Shown: piece by piece, positions 7,397-14,337 of the stretch
Position numbering within the stretch: the first letter of the stretch is position 1
Layout: each line of letters starts with the position of its first letter
NCBI GenBank assembly: GCA_046153505.1
Contig: JBJXDT010000075.1
Location: 1-15,569 of the forward strand
DNA: 15,569 nucleotides
Source of the DNA: JBJXDT01 sp046153505
GTDB taxonomy: Bacteria > Pseudomonadota > Gammaproteobacteria > Burkholderiales > Methylophilaceae
Direction: 5' to 3'
Position numbers and translations under genes: made by a program
Notes under the pieces: model-generated
The model's input: the letters and a program-made list of their open reading frames with translations, nothing else
Databases searched by the model: none
What the model was told of the DNA's origin: nothing

Positions 7397-7873
7397 ATGA
7401 GTGAAATCGAATCAAAACCACCTTTTCCACCGTTTACCCGCGAAACGGCTATTCAAAAAGTGCGCATGGCGGAAGATGGCTGGAACAGCCGCGACCCGCA
7501 ACGCGTTTCAATGGTGTATACGGTTGACTCACAATGGCGTAACCGTGCGGAGTTTCCCAAAGGACGCGTGCAGATTGTGGAATTTCTAACGCGTAAATGG
7601 GCGAAAGAACTGGATTACCGTTTAATTAAAGAGCTATGGGCGTTTGATGCCAACCGCATCGCGGTGCGCTTTGCGTATGAGTGGCATGACGATGCGGGTA
7701 ATTGGTTTAGAAGTTACGGTAACGAAAATTGGCAATTTACGCCGCAAGGCTTAATGGAACTGCGCTATGCCAGCATTAACGATTTGCCGATTAAAGAGAG
7801 TGAACGTAAATTCCATTGGCCGCTAGGCCGCAGACCAGATGACCATGAGAGTTTGAGTGAGTTGGGGTTGTAA
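7397..7873 (+). CDS. DUF1348 / NTF2-like (SnoaL-fold) family protein
   Basis: This 158-residue soluble protein has no signal peptide. It has the pattern of the DUF1348 branch of the NTF2-like fold: an N-terminal PPFPPFTRETAIQKVRMAE, then GWNSRDP, VSMVYTVDSQWRNRAEF, FLTRKW, YEWHDDAGNWFRSYGNENW and a C-terminal WPLGRRP. Members of this fold often form a cone-shaped pocket for small hydrophobic molecules, but no reaction is established for DUF1348. The start is well supported: AGGAG lies seven bases before the ATG and overlaps the stop of the ABC exporter gene. The two genes therefore appear to form one transcriptional and perhaps translational unit. Whether the protein modifies or binds the transported compound is only a guess. 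Confidence 0.9.
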   Translation: MSEIESKPPFPPFTRETAIQKVRMAEDGWNSRDPQRVSMVYTVDSQWRNRAEFPKGRVQIVEFLTRKWAKELDYRLIKELWAFDANRIAVRFAYEWHDDAGNWFRSYGNENWQFTPQGLMELRYASINDLPIKESERKFHWPLGRRPDDHESLSELGL

Positions 7874-7883
7874 TTACAGAGCT

Positions 7884-7910
7884 GTCATTCCCGCAAAGGT
7901 GGGAATCCAG
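7884..7910. repeat. Short palindromic intergenic repeat (ATTCCC...GGGAAT type)
   Basis: ATTCCCGC (7887-7894) and GTGGGAAT (7899-7906) form an 8-bp inverted repeat around a 4-base loop, flanked by GTC and CCAG. It resembles the small dispersed palindromes (such as neisserial dRS3) seen in many proteobacteria. Only one copy is visible here. It lies 10 bp after the DUF1348 stop and could fold in the transcript end, but no T run follows, so it is not a clear terminator. Confidence 0.6.
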
Positions 7911-7931
7911 TTTAGAAAGAAGAGTATTAAA

Positions 7932-8244
7932 AATTCTTGCGGCCACAGAAAGCGAGTACGCCCTAGCATGCTATTCCGACCTTGTAAGAGCTAAGGTAAT
8001 TGCTTGGATAATTTCCATGTAAGGGGGGCTCTTGTCCAGAGTAGCCAGCTACCGAAACAATTTTCCCGTCATCACTCAAAGCATTCCCATAGGGATAAAA
8101 TTCACCATATTTTTGGAGCATCTGCTATGCAAAAGGAATTGAAGCGTTTAAAAGGGTGTTGCAGTCAGATTCTGGCGTGGTCACGTAATTAGCTCGAGCG
8201 ACGACCGAATACAACAGCACTAGTGCAAATAGTAGTTTTTTCAT
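7932..8244 (-). pseudogene. Decayed gene for a small secreted protein
   Basis: Reading the minus strand from the ATG at 8244 gives a convincing signal peptide, MKKLLFALVLLYSVVARA, followed by NYVTTPESDCNTLLNASIPFA. A TAG at 8127-8125 then stops it. Translation in the same frame continues sensibly as QMLQKYGEFYPYGNALSDDG and then KIVSVAGYSG. This resembles a widespread but unnamed family with a KYGEFYPFG-type motif. TAG could be a one-base change from GAG, which would give FAEQML. At a run of six C (8028-8023), likeness seems to jump to another frame (MEIIQAITLALTRSE, another TAG at 7973-7971, then HARAYSLSVAARI). So there is at least one nonsense mutation, probably a frameshift, and no recognisable C-terminus before the palindromic repeat. 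No ribosome-binding site is visible. It lies 45 bp downstream of the Smr gene on the same strand. The family match is from memory of its pattern, not from a search. Confidence 0.65.
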
Positions 8245-8289
8245 AGAGTGCAGAATAATGAATATTCGCCATATGGACAAACTATTTTT

Positions 8290-8832
8290 TTAAGCCTTCA
8301 ACAACACAATCACCGCACCGCTACCGCCATCTTCTGGCTTGGCTTGGGCATAGGCAATGACTTCATCGCGTTGCATCAACCAGCTGCGCAGCTTGTGTTT
8401 AAGCACGGGTTCGCGGTTGCGTGAGCCTAGGCCTTTGCCATGCACAATACGCACACAACGAATATTGCGTTTTTTGCAGGAGTTTAAAAAATCCGCCACG
8501 TATAGGCGCGCTTCATCCGAGACCAAACCATGCAAATCAATCTGTGCTTGCACCACCCAAAAGCCGCGGCGTAGCTTGCTTAAAATATTGGGGGTTTGGT
8601 CCTCGCGCAGGTAAAGCAGCTCTTCGCCGCTTTCTACCTCAAACGCAGGAATATAATTATCACTAAGCGAATCGGCTAGCGCTTGCTGCTCATCAAGCAA
8701 AAATTGCTTGGGGATAGGTTTAGGCTTTTTTGGCGCGGTTTGCACGCGCGACTCGGCCTCTAACGGCCGTGCGCCTTTAACTGCCTGTTTGAACAGGTTG
8801 AGTTCATCATTCGTGTCATCAAGCTTGTCCAC
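8290..8832 (-). CDS. Smr-domain protein (small MutS-related)
   Basis: This 180-residue protein has a C-terminal Smr domain, a fold related to the MutS2 nuclease tail that often has endonuclease activity on nucleic acids. The N-terminus has the pattern common in stand-alone proteobacterial Smr proteins: LFKQAVKGARPL (13-24), then a Pro/Lys-rich linker. The Smr domain spans about 95-180 and shows QIDLHG (97-102), IVHGKGLGS (129-137) and GGSGAVIVLLK (169-179), all typical. The likely start is the GTG at 8832, 14 bp after the trxB stop. No in-frame ATG exists nearby, and the Shine-Dalgarno sequence is weak. It is probably transcribed together with trxB. Recent work links some Smr proteins (SmrB) to collided-ribosome mRNA cleavage, but I cannot tell which role applies here. 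Confidence 0.92.
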   Translation of the reverse strand: MDKLDDTNDELNLFKQAVKGARPLEAESRVQTAPKKPKPIPKQFLLDEQQALADSLSDNYIPAFEVESGEELLYLREDQTPNILSKLRRGFWVVQAQIDLHGLVSDEARLYVADFLNSCKKRNIRCVRIVHGKGLGSRNREPVLKHKLRSWLMQRDEVIAYAQAKPEDGGSGAVIVLLKA

Positions 8833-8846
8833 GGCATCGTTTGCAT

Positions 8847-9797
8847 CTATTTTAAGCTAGTTAAATAGCGCTCTGCATCGAGTGCTGCCATACAGCCTGT
8901 GCCAGCACTGGTAACCGCTTGGCGGTATATATGGTCTTGCACATCGCCCGCCGCAAATACGCCAGGCACGCTAGTGGCTGTGGCATTACCCACGCGGCCT
9001 GCTTGAGTAACAATATAGCCACCTTCCATCTCGAGCTGACCCGCAAAAATATCAGTATTAGGTTTGTGACCAATCGCAATAAACACACCTTTGAGTGGAA
9101 TATCCTTAGTGCTACCATCTTGCGTGTTTTTAATGCGCATACCAGTCACGCCGCTGTTGTCGCCAAGCACTTCATCCAAGGTGTGGAAAAGTTGTAGCTC
9201 GATTTTACCTTCCGCCACGCGCGCCATGAGTTTATCAACCAAAATCGCTTCGGCTTTAAATTTGTCACGACGGTGAACAAGCGTGACTTTGCTTGCAATA
9301 TTAGCCAAGTATAGCGCTTCTTCCACCGCGGTATTACCGCCACCGATGACTGCAACTTCCTGGTTTTTATAGAAAAATCCATCGCAAGTGGCACATGCGG
9401 AAACGCCTTTACCGCTAAATGCTTCTTCACTTGGTAAGCCCAAATATTGCGCAGAAGCACCAGTGGCGATAATCAGCGCATCACAAGTATATTCACCACT
9501 GTCGCCTTCTAGTCGAATTGGTTTTTCGTTTAAGTGCGTCGTGTGAATATGATCAAAAATCATTTCGGTGTTAAAGCGCTCAGCGTGTTTTTGAAAACGC
9601 TCCATCAACTCAGGCCCTTGCACACCCTCGTTATCGGCAGGCCAGTTATCTACCTCCGTAGTGGTCATGAGCTGACCGCCCTGTGCGATACCAGTAATTA
9701 AAACAGGTTTAAGGTTTGCGCGCGCTGCGTAAACTGCCGCAGAATAACCTGCTGGGCCAGAACCAAGAATGAGTAAGTGGGCGTGTTTGGATGACAT
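8847..9797 (-). CDS. trxB: Thioredoxin reductase (NADPH)
   Basis: This FAD enzyme passes electrons from NADPH to thioredoxin in the cytoplasm. The 316-residue length is standard for the low-molecular-weight bacterial type. The FAD-binding motif GSGPAGYSAAVYAARA begins at residue 12. The redox-active disulfide CATC is at 135-138, followed by DGFFY. The NADPH-binding motif GGGNTAVEEALYL starts at 152, and the second FAD motif GVFAAGDVQD lies near the C-terminus. All are intact. The ATG at 9797 follows only a weak AGAAAG. The gene diverges from ftsK, and the Smr gene follows 14 bp after its stop. In E. coli, trxB also lies close to ftsK-lolA-rarA, which supports the assignment. Confidence 0.98.
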   Translation of the reverse strand: MSSKHAHLLILGSGPAGYSAAVYAARANLKPVLITGIAQGGQLMTTTEVDNWPADNEGVQGPELMERFQKHAERFNTEMIFDHIHTTHLNEKPIRLEGDSGEYTCDALIIATGASAQYLGLPSEEAFSGKGVSACATCDGFFYKNQEVAVIGGGNTAVEEALYLANIASKVTLVHRRDKFKAEAILVDKLMARVAEGKIELQLFHTLDEVLGDNSGVTGMRIKNTQDGSTKDIPLKGVFIAIGHKPNTDIFAGQLEMEGGYIVTQAGRVGNATATSVPGVFAAGDVQDHIYRQAVTSAGTGCMAALDAERYLTSLK

Positions 9798-9886
9798 TTG
9801 GCGCTTTCTGAAGTTAATTTCAATAATATGGGTATGGGGCTAATTTGTTCGATTTCAAGCGCATTTGATGGCTAAAAACCTACTTT

Positions 9887-9905
9887 GATAATGATTATTG
9901 ATATT
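9887..9905. promoter_or_regulatory. Weak Fur-box-like sequence between trxB and ftsK
   Basis: GATAATGATTATTGATATT matches 14 of 19 positions of the consensus Fur box GATAATGATAATCATTATC, with a perfect first nine bases but a poor second half. It lies 90 bp before the trxB start and 38 bp before the ftsK -10. Neither gene is a classical Fur target and the region is AT-rich, so this may be chance. Confidence 0.2.
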
Positions 9906-9939
9906 TTAGTTTTTACAGGTACTTTGTGCAATTTGAATT

Positions 9940-9948
9940 TGCTATAAT
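9940..9948 (+). promoter_or_regulatory. Extended -10 promoter of ftsK
   Basis: TGCTATAAT is a perfect extended -10 element (TGN followed by TATAAT at 9943-9948). No good -35 lies at normal distance (TACTTT at 9920-9925 is weak). Promoters with an extended -10 often need none. The expected start near 9955 leaves a leader of only about 20 nt before the ftsK start at 9976. Confidence 0.55.
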
Positions 9949-9975
9949 CCCTTGAAATAATCAAAATAGTGCGGT

Positions 9976-12324
9976 TTGCCTAAGGTTAAAGATAAGGTAA
10001 AGAATAGTTTGTTTTTTAATAAAAAATCTGCGGCCGTCAATAGCCGAGTAGAAGCCCCCGTTAGTGCGAAGCAATTGCAGCACGCTCACCTTGTGCGCGA
10101 GGCATGGTGGTTGGTGCTTGTGCTAGTCGGTTTGTATCTAGCAGTTATTCTCTTCACTTATTACAACCAAGACCCATCATGGACACATGTGGCTAGCAAT
10201 GGTGCCGCAATTCATAATGCTGGTGGCGCTGTTGGCGCTTGGGTTTCCGATATGCTGTTGTATCTATTTGGTTTTTCTGCATGGTGGTGTGTGGTTCTTG
10301 CATTTTATAGCATGTGGCTGGTGTATAAGCGCTTAGAACTTACGATTAGCGAGCGGCCATTTCTAATTTTTAATCTTTTTGGTTTTGCGATATTGCTTAT
10401 TGCATCTAGCGCGCTAGAAGCAGGGCATTTGTTGAGTTTGCCTGCCACATTGCCTAATAATCCTGGCGGTATGTTGGGCGGCGCGGTGGATGAAATTTTG
10501 CGTGATTTATTTGGATTCGCTGGCTCTACAATGGTGCTGTTACTTATGTTTGCAGTGGGTTTTAGCTTATTCACGGGTTGGTCGTGGATCATGATTACGG
10601 AAAAGCTCGGCACAGGTGTAATTGCAGTCTATCGATTAGCATGGAACAAATACCATGATTGGCAAGACCGCAAAGCAGGTAAAGTGGTAGAACAAGAACG
10701 CACAGAATTTGTTGATCAGGAGCGCAAACGACTTGAAGACCGTGCGCCTCTTGAAATCAAAGCAGCACAAAAAGAAATTGCTAAAAGTGACCGCGTTCTT
10801 AAAGAAAAGCAGGCCACTTTGTTTGCTTCAGACCCAGACTCTACGTTGCCACCCTTGCATTTGTTGGATGAGCCGAAAAATGAGGTGGATTTACCGTCTG
10901 TCGAAACCTTGGATTTTACTTCTCGCTTAATTGAGCGAAAACTATCTGATTTTGGTATTGAGGTGAAAGTGTTATCTGCACAGCCAGGGCCAGTAATTAC
11001 ACGCTTTGAGTTTGAGCCAGCGGCTGGCGTCAAAGGCAGTCAAATAACCAACTTAGCGCGCGATTTGGCGCGTGCGCTGTCTGTTGTGAGTATTCGCGTG
11101 GTCGAGACTATTCCTGGTAAAACCTGCATGGGTCTAGAAATCCCAAATCTAAAACGTCAAATTGTCTATCTGTCAGAGATTATGAGCAGTCAAGTCTATG
11201 CGGATATGCATTCACCAATTGCCATTGCCATGGGTAAAGACATTGCGGGTCTTCCCGTGGTGGCGGATTTGGCAAAAATGCCACACGTGTTGGTTGCAGG
11301 CACGACAGGTTCGGGTAAGTCCGTTGCGATTAATGCTTTGATTTTGAGTTTGCTTTATAAATCCGAAGCTAGCAAAGTCCGCATGATTCTCATTGACCCG
11401 AAAATGCTCGAACTCTCTGTGTATGAAGGCATTCCGCATTTGTTAGCGCCTGTGGTAACCGATATGCGCCAAGCTGCCAACGCGTTAAATTGGTGTGTAG
11501 CGGAGATGGAGCGCCGTTACAAATTAATGTCGATGCTGGGCGTTCGTAATTTAGCGGGATACAACCAAAAAATTAAAGAAGCTGAAAAAAATGATGAGAA
11601 AATTCCACATCCATTCAGTTTAACGCCAGACGCACCAGAGCCCTTGGAAGAAATGCCACTGATAGTTGTCGTTATTGACGAACTTGCTGACTTAATGATG
11701 GTGGTTGGTAAAAAAGTGGAGGAGCTCATTGCGCGACTCGCGCAAAAAGCACGTGCATCAGGCATTCACTTGGTATTGGCTACACAACGTCCATCAGTGG
11801 ATGTGATTACAGGCCTTATTAAAGCTAATATCCCTACTAGAGTAGCGTTTCAAGTCTCTAGTAAAATTGATTCGCGTACCATATTAGACCAAATGGGTGC
11901 TGAAGCGTTATTAGGGCAGGGTGACATGTTGTATATGCCACCAGGAACGGGTTACCCGCAGCGCATTCACGGCGCATTTGTAAGTGACCATGAGGTGCAT
12001 CAAGTGGTTAATTATCTCAAAGCAATGGGTGAGCCAAATTACATAGAAGGCATTTTAACAGGTGAAACTGAGGGTGAAGATGGCGAAATGGCCAGTTATA
12101 GCGACGGCGGAGGTGAGAAAGACGAACTGTATGACGAAGCGGTGGCGATTGTGCTAAAAAGTCGAAGAGCCTCGATTTCTGGCGTGCAGCGCCAGCTACG
12201 TATTGGATACAATCGGGCTGCAAGGCTTATCGAGGACATGGAACGTGCAGGTTTGGTTTCTGCTATGCAAAGCAATGGCAACCGTGAAGTGTTAGTGAAA
12301 GCAGGTAGTACAGGTGATCAGTAA
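9976..12324 (+). CDS. ftsK: DNA translocase FtsK
   Basis: This septum-anchored motor pumps chromosome ends into daughter cells and activates XerCD recombination at dif. The 782-residue protein has a short linker compared with E. coli FtsK (1,329 residues). About four membrane helices are visible (near 44-62, 92-116, 130-148 and 182-204). A charged linker (about 225-310) follows, then the RecA-like motor: Walker A GTTGSGKS (442-449), Walker B VVVIDEL (564-570), and ATQRPSVDVITG (602-613). The DNA-reading gamma winged helix is at about 715-775 (SGVQRQLRIGYNRAARLIEDME), so KOPS recognition is likely kept. The start is uncertain: TTG at 9976 is the first possible start after an in-frame TAG (9967-9969), and no ATG lies near. 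A second TTG at 10009 would shorten it by 11 residues. Its end overlaps lolA by 11 bases. Confidence 0.96.
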   Translation: MPKVKDKVKNSLFFNKKSAAVNSRVEAPVSAKQLQHAHLVREAWWLVLVLVGLYLAVILFTYYNQDPSWTHVASNGAAIHNAGGAVGAWVSDMLLYLFGFSAWWCVVLAFYSMWLVYKRLELTISERPFLIFNLFGFAILLIASSALEAGHLLSLPATLPNNPGGMLGGAVDEILRDLFGFAGSTMVLLLMFAVGFSLFTGWSWIMITEKLGTGVIAVYRLAWNKYHDWQDRKAGKVVEQERTEFVDQERKRLEDRAPLEIKAAQKEIAKSDRVLKEKQATLFASDPDSTLPPLHLLDEPKNEVDLPSVETLDFTSRLIERKLSDFGIEVKVLSAQPGPVITRFEFEPAAGVKGSQITNLARDLARALSVVSIRVVETIPGKTCMGLEIPNLKRQIVYLSEIMSSQVYADMHSPIAIAMGKDIAGLPVVADLAKMPHVLVAGTTGSGKSVAINALILSLLYKSEASKVRMILIDPKMLELSVYEGIPHLLAPVVTDMRQAANALNWCVAEMERRYKLMSMLGVRNLAGYNQKIKEAEKNDEKIPHPFSLTPDAPEPLEEMPLIVVVIDELADLMMVVGKKVEELIARLAQKARASGIHLVLATQRPSVDVITGLIKANIPTRVAFQVSSKIDSRTILDQMGAEALLGQGDMLYMPPGTGYPQRIHGAFVSDHEVHQVVNYLKAMGEPNYIEGILTGETEGEDGEMASYSDGGGEKDELYDEAVAIVLKSRRASISGVQRQLRIGYNRAARLIEDMERAGLVSAMQSNGNREVLVKAGSTGDQ

Positions 12325-12922
12325 ATTATTGTTTATATTGTGCTTTGTTGCAGGCTCAGCTTTTGCAGATGGTGTGGCTAGCTTGCGGGAATTTTATAAA
12401 AGTACAGATGCCATGCGTGCCAAGTTTCACCAAGTTGTGAATGACAACAAAGGACGTAAACTGCAAGAGGTAGAAGGTACTATGCAGTTGCAACGTCCAA
12501 ACAAATTTCGCTGGGACTACAACAAGCCCTATGAGCAACAAATTGTCAGCGATGGTAAGCAAGTGTTTTTGTATGACACCGATTTGCAACAAGTGACCAT
12601 GCGTGATTTAAGTAAAACTATTGGATCCAGTCCAGCAGCAATGCTGGCGGGTGGAGATGCTGTTGAAAAGAGTTTTGCACTTAAAAATGCTACACGTAAA
12701 GATGGTCTAACATGGGTATTGGCTTTGCCAAAAGACAAAGACAGCGGCTTTGACCGCGTTTTGCTTGGGTTTAAAGCAGAGAAACTGCGCAAAATGGAGA
12801 TGTATGACAGTTTTAACCATGTTACTTTGATAACGTTTGACGATGTAGAGCGAAATCCAACTTTAGATGCTACGACCTTTTTATTCACGCCACCAAAGGG
12901 TGTGGATGTGGTTGGCGAATAG
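12314..12922 (+). CDS. lolA: Outer-membrane lipoprotein carrier protein LolA
   Basis: LolA is a periplasmic chaperone that takes lipoproteins from the LolCDE complex and hands them to LolB at the outer membrane. The 202-residue precursor has a Sec signal peptide (about 1-18, ending SAFA before DGVASL). Family features include AKFHQVV (36-42), LQRPNKFRWDY (59-69), PYEQQIVSDG (72-81) and LYDTDLQQVTMR (86-97). The start is a GTG at 12314, inside the end of ftsK and preceded by AGGTAGTACAG. The 11-base overlap implies translational coupling with ftsK. The order ftsK-lolA matches E. coli. LolB and LolCDE are not in the window. Confidence 0.95.
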   Translation: MISKLLFILCFVAGSAFADGVASLREFYKSTDAMRAKFHQVVNDNKGRKLQEVEGTMQLQRPNKFRWDYNKPYEQQIVSDGKQVFLYDTDLQQVTMRDLSKTIGSSPAAMLAGGDAVEKSFALKNATRKDGLTWVLALPKDKDSGFDRVLLGFKAEKLRKMEMYDSFNHVTLITFDDVERNPTLDATTFLFTPPKGVDVVGE

Positions 12923-12952
12923 TGACGCAATCAATACTCAATTGACTTGATA

Positions 12953-14305
12953 ATGACTGACATGTCACGCAATCTCAAAAGTAAGTTACTTCCTCTAATC
13001 TCCTCAATTTTTCTGCTTTCAGCCAGTTCTTCTTTCGCTCAAGAAGATGCTGTGTTGATTGAAGCAGACCATTTTATTCGCCAAGGTAACTTTGCAGCCG
13101 CTTATAAATTGCTAGAACCACTCGAATATGTCCGTGCTGGCGAAACTAATTTTGATTATTTATTTGGTATTTCTGCGGTAGAAAGCGGCAATGCTACGCG
13201 TGGTGTGTTTGCGCTAGAGCGTGTTCTGGCGCAAGATCCGAATAATACTGATGCGCGTGCCGAGATGGCCAAGGCTCATTTTATTTTGGGGGAAACAGAG
13301 ACCTCAAAAGCTGAATTTAACAACGTGTTAATACAAAATCCAGATGAGAAAACCAAAAAAACCATCGAAAAAATGTTGACCTCTATCGACAAGTTGGATG
13401 GCACTGGCACCACCTACGGTGCTTATTTAGATTTTGGGCTGGGCTGGGATTCCAATGTGAGCAGTGCGCCAAACCTCAACTCCATCGCGGTTCCTTTTTT
13501 CGGGGGCGCAGTTTTTAATTTAGGCAATGGCGCAAAAGCCCTTTCTGATCAGTTTTTAAGTGTTGCTGGTGGTATATCGTTTCGCCACCCATTTAGCTCA
13601 CAAGTGGCAGGTTTCGGTTCAGTGAGTAGTGCTAACCGATTTAACGACGATGAGCATGCTTTTGATACCGAAGTTTTAGATTTTAGTGCAGGTTTAGATT
13701 TTAGGCCGAGCGCAGACAACACTTTTAATTTGGCTTTGCAAGATAATCACTTCTCCTTAAATGATAATAACTTTAGGCGCGCCTATGGCGCATCGGCGCA
13801 GTGGTTGCATAATTTCGATGCAAATAATCAAGCTGGATTGTATGGACAATATTCGCGACTCAACTACTCTGGCAATGAAATCCGTAATGCCAATAGAGGC
13901 ATACTTGGCGTAAACGCAGGCCATGTATTCCAAGGGGATCTGCAACCTATATTATTCGCAAGCTTTTATGGTGGAAAGGAAGATGCCCGCAACTCAAATG
14001 TGAGTTTTCTGGATCAAAATATTTGGGGTTTGCGCACGGGTGGTCAGCTGAAATTTGATCCCAATTGGCAAGCTTTTGCTACATTTAGCTACGAACTGCG
14101 TAACTATCAAGGACTAGACCCAGCATTCTTAAAAGAGCGCAGTGATGACCAGTACGATGCATCCATTGGTCTGCGCTATTCACCAATTCGTGATTTAAGC
14201 ATTCGGCCGCAAATTAGCTTTACTCGCAACAACTCCAATATTCTAATTGATGAATATTCGCGTGGCATTATTTCAATTAATATTCGCAAAGATTTCAACT
14301 GGTAA
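12953..14305 (+). CDS. TPR plus beta-barrel outer-membrane protein, Slam-like
   Basis: This 450-residue protein is predicted to be exported and inserted in the outer membrane. A signal peptide covers about 1-29 (ending SSSFA before QED). Helical tetratricopeptide-like repeats span about 33-140 (AYKLLEPLEY, GVFALERVLAQDPNN and AKAHFILGETETSKAEFNNVL are typical). From about residue 155 the pattern changes to alternating strands rich in Gly, Asn and aromatics (YGAYLDFGLGWDSNV). It ends in KDFNW, a terminal aromatic as in the BAM insertion signal. TPR followed by a barrel is the layout of Slam (surface lipoprotein assembly modifier) and related porin-like exporters, but the family match is by architecture only. 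ATG 12953 was chosen; TTG 12947 and ATG 12962 are also possible. No strong Shine-Dalgarno is visible. It lies 30 bp after lolA and 32 bp before rarA, so it may share their transcript. Its substrate is unknown. Confidence 0.8.
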   Translation: MTDMSRNLKSKLLPLISSIFLLSASSSFAQEDAVLIEADHFIRQGNFAAAYKLLEPLEYVRAGETNFDYLFGISAVESGNATRGVFALERVLAQDPNNTDARAEMAKAHFILGETETSKAEFNNVLIQNPDEKTKKTIEKMLTSIDKLDGTGTTYGAYLDFGLGWDSNVSSAPNLNSIAVPFFGGAVFNLGNGAKALSDQFLSVAGGISFRHPFSSQVAGFGSVSSANRFNDDEHAFDTEVLDFSAGLDFRPSADNTFNLALQDNHFSLNDNNFRRAYGASAQWLHNFDANNQAGLYGQYSRLNYSGNEIRNANRGILGVNAGHVFQGDLQPILFASFYGGKEDARNSNVSFLDQNIWGLRTGGQLKFDPNWQAFATFSYELRNYQGLDPAFLKERSDDQYDASIGLRYSPIRDLSIRPQISFTRNNSNILIDEYSRGIISINIRKDFNW

Positions 14306-14337
14306 TTCAAACTTTGTACTAGGTGTTAAAATAGCTT

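Noticed and set aside
8004..8192. Plus-strand open frame of 62 codons in the 7874-8289 gap
   Set aside because: The coherent coding signal here is on the minus strand (signal peptide plus KYGEFYPYG-type motif); the plus frame has no family features.
10716..11033. Minus-strand open frame of 105 codons inside ftsK
   Set aside because: The composition is low-complexity Ser/Lys-rich, as expected for an antisense shadow of the FtsK linker and motor.
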